Source: Parvularculaceae bacterium
GTDB lineage: Bacteria; Pseudomonadota; Alphaproteobacteria; Caulobacterales; Parvularculaceae
DNA: 64,000 nucleotides
NCBI GenBank assembly: GCA_013389105.1
Contig: JACADZ010000076.1
Coordinates: 1-64,000 of the forward strand
Direction: 5' to 3'
Under the pieces are notes generated by a model, which did not search any database, was not told where the DNA came from, and saw only the letters and a program-made list of their open reading frames with translations. Made by a program: the position numbers and the translations under genes. Below, piece after piece: positions 52,542 through 62,071 of this stretch. Every line of letters begins with the position of its first letter. Position 1 is the stretch's first letter.

Positions 52542-53087
52542 ATGCTCGGCGTCGGCGATAAGCTTCCCGATTTTTCGGTGACGGGCGTCAAGCCCGGGTT
52601 CAACAAGCACGAGGAAGGCGGTCAGTCGGCGTTCGAACCCCTCACCCAGGCGAGCTTCCCGGGCAAGTGGAAGGTCATCTATTTCTATCCGAAGGATTTC
52701 ACTTTCGTCTGCCCGACAGAGATCGCCGAATTCGGCAGGCTCGCCAAAGAATTCGCCGATCGGGACGCGGTCGTTCTCGGCGGAAGCACCGATAACGAGT
52801 TCTGCAAACTCGCCTGGCGGCGCGACCATCCCGATCTGAAGAGCCATCCGGCCTGGCAGTTTGCCGACACCAATGGTTCTCTGGTCGACGGTCTTGGCGT
52901 GCGCGCGCCTCAAGGCGTCGCCTTCCGCGCGACCTTCATCGTTGACCCGCACAATGTTATCCAGCACGTGTCGGTGAACAGCCTCTCGGTCGGTCGCAAT
53001 CCGGCCGAGATCCTCCGCATCCTTGACGCTCTGCAAACGGACGAACTCTGCCCCTGCAACCGTCCGGTCGGCGGCGATACGCTCTAA
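52542..53087 (+). CDS. ahpC: Alkyl hydroperoxide reductase AhpC-type peroxiredoxin
   Basis: A 181-residue typical 2-Cys peroxiredoxin that reduces peroxides. The peroxidatic cysteine is C57 in FTFVCPTEI and the resolving region is C170 or C172 in DELCPCNRPVGGDTL. It follows the OxyR operator and a strong -10. AGGAG (in AAAGGAGAAGAAC) precedes the ATG. Its usual electron donor AhpD is encoded 2 kb downstream, not next to it. A 26-base hairpin follows the stop. Confidence 0.96.
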   Translation: MLGVGDKLPDFSVTGVKPGFNKHEEGGQSAFEPLTQASFPGKWKVIYFYPKDFTFVCPTEIAEFGRLAKEFADRDAVVLGGSTDNEFCKLAWRRDHPDLKSHPAWQFADTNGSLVDGLGVRAPQGVAFRATFIVDPHNVIQHVSVNSLSVGRNPAEILRILDALQTDELCPCNRPVGGDTL

Positions 53088-53098
53088 TGCTATTGCAG

Positions 53099-53124
53099 GC
53101 CGCCGCGCGTTGACGCGTGGCGGC
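53099..53124 (+). terminator. Strong hairpin after ahpC
   Basis: An 11-bp stem, GCCGCCGCGCG (53099–53109) with CGCGTGGCGGC (53114–53124), with one G·U pair and a TTGA loop. It lies 12 bases after the ahpC stop. Only two T's follow, so it may be a partial terminator or a 3' stabilising structure separating ahpC from the downstream TPR-sulfotransferase gene. Confidence 0.45.
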
Positions 53125-53145
53125 TTCATCAATCCCGAGAGCCCG

Positions 53146-55161
53146 ATGTCGATCGAGGAAAAACTGGCGCAGGCGCGGCGCGCCCGCGTGGATGGCGATT
53201 GGCGAAGCGCGGAGCTCTTGTGCAGGGAAGTACTTGACAAGAGCCCCGTGCACCCGGCTGCGACCGGGCTGCTTGGTCAGGTGCTTGCCGAACATGGGGA
53301 CCTCGCCGCCGCGGCGCACTTCATCAAGTTAGCGATCGGGCTTGCGCCGAATAGCGCCGACGTTCGTCTCAACGCAGCAGTATTCAACGAACGGCAGGGC
53401 GATCTCAAGGGCGCGCTCGACGAGTGCAAGCGCGCCTCAGAGCTTGACCCGACGAAGTTCGAGGTTTGGGCGACCTACGGGAACTATCTGGGCAAGGCGA
53501 TGCTTTTCGAGCCGGCCGCAAAGGCCTTGAGGCACGCGGTTCGACTGAATCCAAATCATCCGGGTGCGGCTCTGCTGCTCGCCGGAGCCTGCTTTGAACT
53601 TGACGATTATGCCGGAGCCCATTCAGCGCTCGATCTTGCTGACAAGGTCGCGCCCGATCTGCCCCAGACTCTGAAGATGCGAACGCATATTGCGCGGCGC
53701 GCCGGCGACGATGAGACGCTTCTTGGATTCGCCGAGCGGTGGTTCGAGAAGGAGCCGAACAGCGACGAGGCGCGAATGGCGCTTGCATTTGCGCTGGCCC
53801 AGGCCGGTTACTATGCGCGGGCTGCAAAAACGTTTCAGCCGATCGCCGAACGCGAGCCTCTACGAGCCGACTACCTCGCCACCATGGGCCGCCATTATCT
53901 TGGCGCCAGGGATCTCGACCAGGCGCGTGCATGGTTCGAGCGCGCGCTGAGCGTTGAGCCTGAATTCGAGGAGGCCCATTACGGTCTTGCTCGCACCGCC
54001 ACCTACTCCGGAGACCTGAAGGCCGCCGAAAGATTCTGCCGGCGCGCGATCAGCATAGATCGCGGACACATCGACTCGCTGGCCTTGCTGACCGAGGTCT
54101 GTGAAGGCCGAATCGGCGATGCCGAATTCGAAGCGCTGAAGGCCCTTTCCGCCAACCCGAATGTGCGCCTCGATGCGCGCGCGACCGCCGCCTACGCCCT
54201 TGGCGATGCAAGTCACAAGCGCAAGATGCGGGCGGAGGCCTTCGAGGCTTGGACCCAGGCGAACCGTCACAAAACCGCGATCCTCGCCGCGACGCCGCTG
54301 GGACCCTACGACCCGGCGCGCCAGGCGAGATTCACGCAGTTGCTCATGGACGTGTTCGCACTTGACCCGCTCGACACGGCGCATGAACCGCCGCGCGAGG
54401 GAGAGCCGACTCCGATCTTCATCGTCGGCATGCCGCGCTCGGGAACGACGCTCCTCGAAAACGCCCTGTCCGCCCACCCCCTGGTTGCAGGCGGCGGAGA
54501 ACTGCCGGCGCTGCCCTACATCCTTGATCAGCTGATGGAGGCTTTCGCCGCGACCGGCGGCCGGGGACGGCGCATTGACGAGTCGACCAAGGCCGGATCA
54601 AGGGAAATGTATTTCCGGCAGGTGCGCGAGTTCCGGCTCGACGCCTTGCCCTTCCTGACCGACAAGCAGCCCACGAACTTTCTCTCCGTCGGACTCATCC
54701 GTATCCTGTTTCCGCAGGCGCGCATCATTCACATCCGCCGCAATCCCCTGGATACCGGCTTTTCAATCTACAGGAAGAACTTTTCGAAACGCTGGCCTTT
54801 CGCCTTCGACCAGAGGTCAATCGCGCACTATTACGGACAGTACGCCCGCATCATGGATCACTGGCGGCGCAACTACCCGGCAGCCGTCGCCTTTGTTCAA
54901 TACGAAAACCTGATCGCCGACTTTGAAGGCGAGATGCGGCGGCTCGTCGACTTCTGCGGGCTTCCCTGGGACGACATTTGCGTCAATTACCAGTTCGAAG
55001 AGCGCTCGGTGATCACGTTCAGCGCTGTGCAGGTCCGCAAGGGCGCTTCAAAGGATCATTCGGGCAGCGCCGAGCCATATCGCGACTTCCTGAAGCCGAT
55101 GGCTGACGCGCTGATCGAAGCCGGTGTCGATCTCGAAACCGGCGACCTCGCCAAATCCTAG
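53146..55161 (+). CDS. TPR-sulfotransferase fusion protein
   Basis: A 671-residue protein. The first ~400 residues are tetratricopeptide repeats (for example SKHLAE-like modules reading [23 protein letters not shown] and [21 protein letters not shown]). The last ~250 residues form a sulfotransferase domain: PAPS 5'-phosphosulfate loop [20 protein letters not shown] (~422), and 3'-phosphate-binding motif [20 protein letters not shown]. Sulfotransferases of this group use PAPS; the acceptor is unknown, but TPR domains suggest a protein or peptide. It stands between ahpC and ahpD on the same strand, an uncommon place. Confidence 0.9.
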   Translation: MSIEEKLAQARRARVDGDWRSAELLCREVLDKSPVHPAATGLLGQVLAEHGDLAAAAHFIKLAIGLAPNSADVRLNAAVFNERQGDLKGALDECKRASELDPTKFEVWATYGNYLGKAMLFEPAAKALRHAVRLNPNHPGAALLLAGACFELDDYAGAHSALDLADKVAPDLPQTLKMRTHIARRAGDDETLLGFAERWFEKEPNSDEARMALAFALAQAGYYARAAKTFQPIAEREPLRADYLATMGRHYLGARDLDQARAWFERALSVEPEFEEAHYGLARTATYSGDLKAAERFCRRAISIDRGHIDSLALLTEVCEGRIGDAEFEALKALSANPNVRLDARATAAYALGDASHKRKMRAEAFEAWTQANRHKTAILAATPLGPYDPARQARFTQLLMDVFALDPLDTAHEPPREGEPTPIFIVGMPRSGTTLLENALSAHPLVAGGGELPALPYILDQLMEAFAATGGRGRRIDESTKAGSREMYFRQVREFRLDALPFLTDKQPTNFLSVGLIRILFPQARIIHIRRNPLDTGFSIYRKNFSKRWPFAFDQRSIAHYYGQYARIMDHWRRNYPAAVAFVQYENLIADFEGEMRRLVDFCGLPWDDICVNYQFEERSVITFSAVQVRKGASKDHSGSAEPYRDFLKPMADALIEAGVDLETGDLAKS

Positions 55162-55180
55162 CTTTCAAAGGAGGATTGTT

Positions 55181-55714
55181 ATGAGTCTCGACGCGTTGCG
55201 GGAATCCCTCCCCGATTACGCCAAGGATATTCGCCTCAATCTCGGAACGCTTGCTGCAGAATCCGTCCTGTCGGACCAGCAAAAGCATGGGACGTTTCTC
55301 GCTTCGGCCCTCGCGTCGCGCAACGCAGGCGTCATTCGGGCGGTCGACGCCTGGGCTGGCGCGGCGCTGTCGCCTGAAGCGCGGAACGCCGCGAAAGCCG
55401 CCGCCGCGATCATGGCGATGAACAACGTCTATTACCGAGCCACGCACCTTATGGCGGCCAAAGACTACGCGACCATGCCGGCGAAGCTGCGCATGAACGT
55501 GATTGGCGCGCCCGGCGTCGACAAGCTCGATTTCGAGCTATGGGCTCTCGCGGTCTCCGCCATCAACGGTTGCGGCATGTGCCTCGACGCGCATGAGAAG
55601 GTCGTCCGCAAGGGCGGTCTTTCCGCCGAACAGGTGCAGGCGGCCCTCAGGATCGCCGCCGCCGTTCACGCCGCGGCCGCCGTCTTGGATGGGGAGGAAG
55701 CCCTGGCCGCGTGA
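55181..55714 (+). CDS. ahpD: Alkyl hydroperoxidase AhpD
   Basis: A 177-residue AhpD of the carboxymuconolactone decarboxylase-like fold. The catalytic set is complete: E119, C131, C134 and H138 in [11 protein letters not shown], equivalent to M. tuberculosis E118, C130, C133 and H137. It re-reduces AhpC with lipoamide-linked electrons. The ATG at 55181 has AAAGGAGG directly upstream; the frame is open further upstream but overlaps the preceding gene. It is 20 bases after the TPR-sulfotransferase stop, so it may depend on that gene's transcript. Confidence 0.95.
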   Translation: MSLDALRESLPDYAKDIRLNLGTLAAESVLSDQQKHGTFLASALASRNAGVIRAVDAWAGAALSPEARNAAKAAAAIMAMNNVYYRATHLMAAKDYATMPAKLRMNVIGAPGVDKLDFELWALAVSAINGCGMCLDAHEKVVRKGGLSAEQVQAALRIAAAVHAAAAVLDGEEALAA

Positions 55715-55717
55715 TCC

Positions 55718-57067
55718 TCAGGCCGTGCCCGCGAGCGCGTCTATCAGGGGGCCCAGGTGCTTCTCATAATTTCTCCAGCGTGCGACTGACGTCCGGCTGA
55801 TTGGCTGGCGCGCCTGGTAGGCGCTTGAGGTCTGGATGTGGCGGGGCTTGGGCGCCCCGGTCGACGCCTCGGCCGGCGAGAGATCGAGCGCCGTCAGGAC
55901 ACGCTCGTACTCCGCCTCCGGACGGTCAACGAATGCGTCATAGTCAACCGTGATGAGATCGCCGAGCAAGTCGCGCCAATGGGCCATGAGGTCGGCGTGA
56001 AGCCGGTAGTAGCGGCCTAGCGCGCGGAGATCGAACTTGTAGCTGTGCTCGGACCTAAGAAACTGAAAGTAGCAGGAGAGGCACGTATCGACCGGATCGC
56101 GCCGGCAATGAATGACGGCGGCCGCCGGCAGCATGAGACGGATCAGCCCTAGAAACTGGAAGTTCATGAGGTTCTTGTCGATGAGCCGCGCCGCCGTGAC
56201 ATGGCGTTTCTCGAACTTTTCGACATATCGCCGCCCAAAGCCCTCAAACGCCTCCGCGGGAAGTTTAGGAGCCCAGTCCGGATATTGCACCTTGCCCGGA
56301 TGATTGGCGCTGATAAGGCCGACAATCCGCGTAATCTCGGGCCGCTCGCCCAGAGCAGCGACCCCGGGATGGCGCGCGAGTTGATCTTCGAGGAGCGAGG
56401 ACCCGCAGCGCGGCATGCCGACGATGAACACGGGCTTCGCGCTCGCGAACCCTGCCCGCTCGTGCTTATCTAGGAATTCGCGGTTGAAGACCGATTTTAT
56501 TCGCCAGAATCGGGCCTCGCAGGCCGCGTCGTCGAACTTGACGCCGGCCAGCTCGTTGCCTTCGCGAAAGCAGGCGAATGCGTAATCGTACTCCCCGATA
56601 TCGTCGTAGCACTTCCCGAGCGCAAAGGCGTAGATCGAGCGCGCTTGCCGGTCCGCGCCGGGACGCGCGCGCAGTTCTTCAAGGCGCGCGATGAGGCGGT
56701 CGCCCGGCTGCGCCCGTCGAATCCAGGTGAGGTTGAGAAACGCCGCCGGCATGTCCGGGTCAAGCGCCAGCGCCTCGTTTAGTTGCGCCTCCGCCTCGGA
56801 GAATTCGCCGGCGAGGATCAGCGCGTAGGCGAGGTTCACGCGCGACAGGGCGATTCGCGGATCAGCCGCCACGGCGGCGTGGAACGCAGCCCGGGCGTCG
56901 TCATGCTCCATCTCCTCGGCGCAGGCGGCGCCAAGGAGATTGTAAGACCACGGATTATGCGGGTCGGCTGCGACGGCGCGCCGTCCCATGTCAATCGCCT
57001 CGGCGAACCGGCCGGCCGCGTAGGCGGCGTTGCCGGCGGCGATCAGTTCGTCGGCCGGACTTGTCAT
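55718..57067 (-). CDS. TPR-sulfotransferase fusion protein
   Basis: A 449-residue protein. Residues ~1–165 are TPR-like (for example GAACAEEMEHDDARAAFHAAVAADPRI), and the C-terminal ~250 residues are a sulfotransferase: VFIVGMPRCGSSLLEDQLA (~213) for the PAPS phosphate and AAVIHCRRDPVDTCLSCYFQF (~315) for the 3' phosphate. The start overlaps the methyltransferase stop by four bases (ATGA). It is convergent with ahpD, 3 bases apart. It is shorter than the sibling at 53146, with fewer repeats, and the two differ in their sulfotransferase loops (CGSS against SGTT). Confidence 0.9.
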   Translation of the reverse strand: MTSPADELIAAGNAAYAAGRFAEAIDMGRRAVAADPHNPWSYNLLGAACAEEMEHDDARAAFHAAVAADPRIALSRVNLAYALILAGEFSEAEAQLNEALALDPDMPAAFLNLTWIRRAQPGDRLIARLEELRARPGADRQARSIYAFALGKCYDDIGEYDYAFACFREGNELAGVKFDDAACEARFWRIKSVFNREFLDKHERAGFASAKPVFIVGMPRCGSSLLEDQLARHPGVAALGERPEITRIVGLISANHPGKVQYPDWAPKLPAEAFEGFGRRYVEKFEKRHVTAARLIDKNLMNFQFLGLIRLMLPAAAVIHCRRDPVDTCLSCYFQFLRSEHSYKFDLRALGRYYRLHADLMAHWRDLLGDLITVDYDAFVDRPEAEYERVLTALDLSPAEASTGAPKPRHIQTSSAYQARQPISRTSVARWRNYEKHLGPLIDALAGTA

Positions 57068-58050
57068 GCCGGCCGCCGCGCCGAGAGCCGCCAGGCTCCC
57101 TGGGCGTCGCCCGCTCGAAACTGAACAGGTTCAAAAGAGATGTCGACGAGTCCGGCGCCGGCAAGGCGGGTCGAGATCTCGTCCATGTCTTGCGGTGAGC
57201 GCGCCGCTTGCTGCATCGCTCTCAGGCGGGCGAGATAGGCCCTCAGCCTCTGTTCGATCTGCTGAAGCCAGCCGAGAGCATCCTCCGGCGCAAAGGCGAA
57301 GCGCCGCGCGGCCAACCGCTCCATGTCGGCGGCGTAATTCGCAAGAATGGCGGCGCCCGGCGACGGCGGCGATGCGACGAGGCGAGATCGGGCGGCGGCG
57401 AGCGTTCGCTGGAAGGCGGCTTCGCGCTTTTTGTTGACGTAACCCGCAGGAGCGCCGTCATAGCTTGCAGCTAGAGTGTCTCGGAGCGCGCGGATGAGGC
57501 CCGCCTCCAGAGCGGCCGCCACGACCTGTTCGCTGGCCCCGGATTCCAGCGCGATGGCGCCGCCGGCGACATGCACGACAGCCAGAAGCGGCGCTCCCGG
57601 CCGCAGCGCTGACGCCGCTTCGGAGAATGCGGCGGCTCCGGCATATTCGAGGCCGAACTGGCTGACGACAGCGGAGAAGCTGCCGGGCCGAAAAGGGAGG
57701 CGATTGGCGTCGGCAACGCAGCAGATGACGCGCGCGCCGAGCGTGCGCGCTGCGGTGAGAGCGGCGGGGGCGTAATCGACACAGGTGAAATTCGGACGTG
57801 AGGCGGCGGGCAAACTTTCGGCGCTTCGCGCGATCGGCGCGGCGCCGGACGCAATGTCGAGGACGAGGTCGTCGGGGCGGAGCGCCGCCGTTTCGAGAAA
57901 GGATTTCCAGATGGCGTCAAGCGACGGCCGCGCCGCGAGCCCGCCCATGATCTCGCCGTCGTTCTGCGGATCGCTCCAGAGTTCCTGCCAATGGTCGGCG
58001 CGGCTTGAAATCGGTTGGCTCCCTAGCTGAAGGCGTCTGCTCTGCACCAC
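57064..58050 (-). CDS. Class I SAM-dependent methyltransferase
   Basis: A ~328-residue protein. SAM-binding motif I reads LVLDIASGAAPIARSA, motif II is CVDYAPAALTAAR and motif IV region SAVVSQFGLEYAGAAAFSEA; the acceptor-side C-terminal half contains a long helical region. It could be a BioC-like or small-molecule/peptide methyltransferase; the substrate is unknown. I use the GTG at 58050, close to the preceding gene's stop, but no good ribosome site is seen and a start further downstream is possible. It overlaps the sulfotransferase gene by four bases. Confidence 0.78.
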   Translation of the reverse strand: MVQSRRLQLGSQPISSRADHWQELWSDPQNDGEIMGGLAARPSLDAIWKSFLETAALRPDDLVLDIASGAAPIARSAESLPAASRPNFTCVDYAPAALTAARTLGARVICCVADANRLPFRPGSFSAVVSQFGLEYAGAAAFSEAASALRPGAPLLAVVHVAGGAIALESGASEQVVAAALEAGLIRALRDTLAASYDGAPAGYVNKKREAAFQRTLAAARSRLVASPPSPGAAILANYAADMERLAARRFAFAPEDALGWLQQIEQRLRAYLARLRAMQQAARSPQDMDEISTRLAGAGLVDISFEPVQFRAGDAQGAWRLSARRPA

Positions 58051-58060
58051 GCGCCAGCGA

Positions 58061-58819
58061 TCAGGCGATCGGCGCCGAGGCTCCCGGCGCCCGGGCGTTC
58101 GCGAAGATGTCGACGCCGGAAAGCCATTTTTCGAGGGGGTCGGGCGTCGACCAAACGGCGACCAGCGCGGCGTTGAGTTCGAGCCTGTACAAGGGACGCC
58201 CGTGCGCCGCGAGGCTGATCGCCAGGGCGCGCAGGAAAACCTCGGAATTCTGGAAAAGAAACGGACGCGCGCCAGCGAATCGCGGATCGGATGCCCGGAC
58301 CGCAAATGCGTCCATACAGCCTTTGACGGAGGAGCTGAGGAGGCCGCGACACGCTAGCGGGCGGCCCGCATAGGCCGAGCAAGCGTTATCGGATTCACCG
58401 AGGAGCGGGCACGGCGGACCTCTGCGCCATCGTGCGTCGCCCGCCTCGCCTCGGGTGACGCGATCGACGTCGCTAACGCGGCGCTTCAGGTCGACGAGAC
58501 TTTTCTCGTCCCGAGTGCGCGTCAAATGCTCGGCGAGGAAGAACACCTCCGGCGCAGTCACGACGATCAGCGCGCGACAGCAGAAGGCGCAGCCCTTCGA
58601 GCACGCGGGCGGCGCCATGCCGCCCGAGGGCGCGGGCAGGCGCACCTCCCCCATCGTATCGAACGCCTGATGATATCGCTGGAGCAGGCCGTATAGCGCC
58701 TCGCGCGTCACGCCAAGGCGCGCAAAATGGTCTTGCGCAAACCGCGCCTCGAAGGCCAGCGCGGCCGCCTTCTTTTCTTCAAGGGTCTGCAAGAGCGCCT
58801 CTTTGCCGTCTGGCCTCAT
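58061..58819 (-). CDS. YkgJ-like cysteine cluster protein
   Basis: A 252-residue protein with eight cysteines in a metal-cluster pattern: C73-x3-C77-x2-C80-C81 (ACSKGCAFCC), then C137, C147, C157 and C168 (NACSAYAGRPLACRG). This is the YkgJ/CxxCxxCC family signature, thought to bind zinc or an Fe-S centre. The N-terminal ~65 residues are helical and the C-terminal ~80 unknown. Members of this family have been suggested to act as maturation or modification factors. I start at 58819. The stop is 10 bases from the methyltransferase start. Confidence 0.78.
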   Translation of the reverse strand: MRPDGKEALLQTLEEKKAAALAFEARFAQDHFARLGVTREALYGLLQRYHQAFDTMGEVRLPAPSGGMAPPACSKGCAFCCRALIVVTAPEVFFLAEHLTRTRDEKSLVDLKRRVSDVDRVTRGEAGDARWRRGPPCPLLGESDNACSAYAGRPLACRGLLSSSVKGCMDAFAVRASDPRFAGARPFLFQNSEVFLRALAISLAAHGRPLYRLELNAALVAVWSTPDPLEKWLSGVDIFANARAPGASAPIA

Positions 58820-58891
58820 CTTGGATGAGCCCGCCGCGCCGCTCAACAGTCCGAGCGACCGGGCCGGAGCGCAGCTCAGGCTGGACAAAAG

Positions 58892-58924
58892 AAAACGGCG
58901 GGCTTCAAGCCCGCCGTTTCCGTT
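58892..58924 (-). terminator. Intrinsic terminator of the TonB receptor gene
   Basis: An 11-bp perfect stem, AAACGGCGGGC (58893–58903) with GCCCGCCGTTT (58909–58919) and a TTCAA loop, lies 20 bases past the receptor stop. Reading on the minus strand, it ends in TTTTCTTTT, a strong terminator. It separates the receptor from the YkgJ-like gene, so the downstream genes may need their own promoter. Confidence 0.8.
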
Positions 58925-58944
58925 CAGACTTTCGGCCGATCCGA

Positions 58945-61830
58945 TTAGAAGCGGAGCGAGGCGCCGAAGAAGAGCTGCCGGCCGAGGGTGTCGTAGGTGG
59001 CCGGGAAGGTGTTGGCCTGCTCAGAGACCGTCGATCCGAGGATCGGCGCGTCCTTGCCGGTGATGTTCTGCACGCCGACCGTCAGGTCGAGGTTTTCGTT
59101 CACCGAATAACGCATCGTCACGTCGAGATAATTGAACATGCCGATGTCGTCGGACAGATCGCTGATGCACGAAGTCGTCGAGCCGCAAGTGCCCACGACG
59201 TCGTAATCGAGACCGCCGATCAGGCGCCAGCGAACGCTGGTGGTCAGCGGGCCGTAATCCCAGCCAGCCGTCAGCGTGTGCTTGTAGGTGGGCGTCGGCT
59301 CGCCGCAGTCGCCGGAGTAGAGCCCGGTGCACTCGATGTAGCCGTCGATCGGGTCGTAGCCGTTCTTCAGGTAGTAGTTCCCGAAGTAGACGAAGTTCAT
59401 CGAACCCAGGGAACCGATATCGAAGCCGTAATTGACCTGGGCTTCGATGCCCTTCGCCTGCAAGAAGGCGATGTTCGATGCGCCAAGGTTCATCAGGAAC
59501 GGCGAAGCGATTTCGCCGGTGAGCGGGTTACGAACGACGAGCGCGCAGGCGCTGGCGACGTTGTTGATGTGGCAGCTGTCGAGAATAGTGCCGAGGCCGA
59601 CCGTCGCGATCGCGTCGCGAACCTTGATGTTGTAGAAGTCGACGATCAGGGTCAGGTTGTCGACGAAGCTCGGCTCCCACACCATGCCGACCGTGAGCGT
59701 ATTGGCGGTTTCTTCCGAAAGATTCGGGTTGCCGCCGAACAGCGCTTCGATCTGGCCGTTCGATTGGAACGGCGTGCCAACGAGGCCCGGCGGAACGCCG
59801 GTGGCGACGCAGGTGGCGACGATCGTGGCTGCCGAGAAGCCGCCGAAGCCGCCGCCCGAGCAGGGGTCCTTAGCGCCCGGGAAGCCGTTCGAGATCGCCG
59901 TGAACAGCTCGCCGATATTCGGGGCGCGAACCGCGTGCTGGTATTGGGCGCGGAAGCGCAGACCGTCAACCGGCTCCCAGCTGCCGCCCACCGCATAGGT
60001 GTGCGTGCTGCCGACATTCGCGATCGAGTAGTCCGAATAGCGATACGCGCCGTTGATCGAGAAATCGCCAATACCGGTATTCTCGAAAATCGGAATGTCG
60101 GTTTCGAGGAAGGCTTCGTAGACGTCGAAGCGACCGCCGGCCGCCGGCGCCTGGTTGAAGCCGAGCACGTCCGGTCCGAGCACCGAGTCGGGGATCGACT
60201 GCGCGAACTCCTCGCGGTATTCGACACCAAGCGACACCGCGGGTGCCGATTCGGCCCAGGGCATCTTCATGCCTCCGAGCTCGCCCGTAAGAGTCGAAAT
60301 GATCTGGGTCTGCTCGACAATGTCCGCGATCGCGCCCGTACGGCCAATCGTGGCCGCGTCGGCCGGCGACAGCGAACCCGGGCCGTCATAGATATTGGCG
60401 CCGGCTTGCAGAGCGGTTCGCAGCGCGCTGATCGAGACGTTGCCGCTCTGGAACGTATAGATCGACGACCGCCCGAACTGGGCGCCGGTATCCCACACCC
60501 AGTTATCATTCAGGTCGACCTTTACGCCGCCGGAAATCTGGAAGGTGTTCGTGTCGCGAAGGCTATTGCGGGTGCCCAGTTCCTCGAACCGCTTGTTAAA
60601 CGTGAAGCAGTAGGTTCCAAGGCCCGGAGCCGGGTTCGGCACAACGCCCGGAAGAGTGGCGCCGCCGCCCGTGCAGCCCGCCGTCGCGGCGTGGGCCTGC
60701 ATGATGGCGCCAAGCGCCGGGTTCAGCGAATCGACGATCGACTTCGGCACCGCGACGAAGAAGCCGGCCGGGGTCGGCGCAAGCTGCTGGTCGACCACCG
60801 CGTTGGCGAACACGCCGCGGGCGTAAACTTCGATGTTATCGCTGACTTCATAGCTGGCGGCGCCGAAAATCGAATAACGCTCTTGCGGCAGCTGCAGGTA
60901 GTTGGTCGGCGCGTAGTTGTAGAGGTCGTTCGGGTTGCCGAAGCGCAGACCGCGAACCAGGTTCGGACCCGGCGCGAAGAGACCCGAGCAGGTATTGCCG
61001 GCGCAAAGCGGATCGATCGCCGTGCCGTTGCCGGTGCCGAAGTTCGAGCTGCCGTTGCCGCGGAAGCGCGTTCCCGGAATGGACGACGAACCGCCCGGAA
61101 TGAAGCCGACCGAGGTCGAGCCCGCGCCCGGATCGAAGAAGGTGAATTCCGAGAAGGCGCGGTCGCCCTGGAACAGCGCCTTGCGGTTCGTGTAGGAGGC
61201 GCTGAACACCGCGTTGCCCTTCCCGTCGGCGAAGTTGCCGCCGAGCGTCAGCGCCGCGTTGAAGACGTTCGCGTCCCAGCCTGCGGCCGAAAGACGGTCC
61301 GATACGTCGAGTTGAACGCCTTCGAAGTCGTCCTTCAGGATGAAGTTCACGACGCCGGCGATGGCGTCCGAACCGTAAACGGCCGAGGCGCCGCCGGTCA
61401 CGACTTCAACGCGGTCCACAAGCGAGGACGGAATGTTGTTCAGGTCGACCGGCCCGCCGGCACCCGAGCCGACGAAGCGCATGCCGTCGACAAGGACGAG
61501 CGTCCGGTTCGTGCCAAGGCCGCGGAGCGAAACGGTCGCGGTGCCGGTGCCCGGGTTGTTCGACGTCGAGTCGAAGGACGGGATGACCTGCGGCAGCGCG
61601 TCGAGATATTCTTCCGAGTTGACCGTATTGGTAAGAACCAACTGTTCCGCGTCGACAGTGGCGACCGGGCTGGGAGCCGAAAGGTCCTGGCGCGCGATAC
61701 GCGAACCGGTCACGACAATTTCGTCGTCGCCGCCTTCATCTTGAGCAAAAGCCGGCGCGGCCGCGACGGCGGCGACGCCGGTGAGCATGGTCGAGCTCAG
61801 GTACCGACCAAGCGCGATCTTCTTCGACAT
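58945..61830 (-). CDS. TonB-dependent outer-membrane receptor
   Basis: A 961-residue receptor. Signal peptide to AFA (~29), a TonB box DEIVVTGSRI (~36–45), the plug domain with VSLRGLGTNRTLVLVDGMRF and GGASAVYGSDAIAGVVNFIL, then the 22-strand barrel ending GASLRF with the family C-terminal aromatic. Twelve cysteines occur in six close pairs (for example CAGNTC, CHINNVASAC, CGSTTSC), which may be loop disulfides. The N-terminal barrel half is Asn/Gly-rich. Substrate is unknown; a peptide or glycan is possible. GGAGGG precedes the ATG. The terminator follows its stop. Confidence 0.95.
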   Translation of the reverse strand: MSKKIALGRYLSSTMLTGVAAVAAAPAFAQDEGGDDEIVVTGSRIARQDLSAPSPVATVDAEQLVLTNTVNSEEYLDALPQVIPSFDSTSNNPGTGTATVSLRGLGTNRTLVLVDGMRFVGSGAGGPVDLNNIPSSLVDRVEVVTGGASAVYGSDAIAGVVNFILKDDFEGVQLDVSDRLSAAGWDANVFNAALTLGGNFADGKGNAVFSASYTNRKALFQGDRAFSEFTFFDPGAGSTSVGFIPGGSSSIPGTRFRGNGSSNFGTGNGTAIDPLCAGNTCSGLFAPGPNLVRGLRFGNPNDLYNYAPTNYLQLPQERYSIFGAASYEVSDNIEVYARGVFANAVVDQQLAPTPAGFFVAVPKSIVDSLNPALGAIMQAHAATAGCTGGGATLPGVVPNPAPGLGTYCFTFNKRFEELGTRNSLRDTNTFQISGGVKVDLNDNWVWDTGAQFGRSSIYTFQSGNVSISALRTALQAGANIYDGPGSLSPADAATIGRTGAIADIVEQTQIISTLTGELGGMKMPWAESAPAVSLGVEYREEFAQSIPDSVLGPDVLGFNQAPAAGGRFDVYEAFLETDIPIFENTGIGDFSINGAYRYSDYSIANVGSTHTYAVGGSWEPVDGLRFRAQYQHAVRAPNIGELFTAISNGFPGAKDPCSGGGFGGFSAATIVATCVATGVPPGLVGTPFQSNGQIEALFGGNPNLSEETANTLTVGMVWEPSFVDNLTLIVDFYNIKVRDAIATVGLGTILDSCHINNVASACALVVRNPLTGEIASPFLMNLGASNIAFLQAKGIEAQVNYGFDIGSLGSMNFVYFGNYYLKNGYDPIDGYIECTGLYSGDCGEPTPTYKHTLTAGWDYGPLTTSVRWRLIGGLDYDVVGTCGSTTSCISDLSDDIGMFNYLDVTMRYSVNENLDLTVGVQNITGKDAPILGSTVSEQANTFPATYDTLGRQLFFGASLRF

Positions 61831-62071
61831 TAATTATCCCTCCGAAGGTTGTACCGGATGCCCGCCGCCCTACCCACTAGAGCGAGAATACTAGCTCCGC
61901 CCCCCGTCAAAAAGGGCCTTGCCACGGCGCACCCGACGCCATCGTCGGACCCTATTGTCCGGAAAGTTCTCAGGTCAACAAAGAAGGCCGCGGGCCGACG
62001 GCTTCTGGGGAGCGCTGTGGCAATATCACAACAACAGCGTTAAGGGCGCATTCAGCTTGGTGAATCGGGGG

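Noticed and set aside
58825..61833. A 1002-codon open frame on the plus strand opposite the TonB receptor.
   Set aside because: It mirrors the receptor gene on the other strand and is rich in Arg/Ala/Asp/Val, as expected from GC-biased third positions. No domain is seen, and the receptor has a signal peptide, TonB box and barrel end.
61831..62071. Searched the 241-base gap upstream of the TonB receptor for a promoter, operator or short precursor peptide.
   Set aside because: A TTGACC element has no matching -10 and a TTGACG element lies too close to the only TAGTAT. No small gene with a leader-like peptide is seen.
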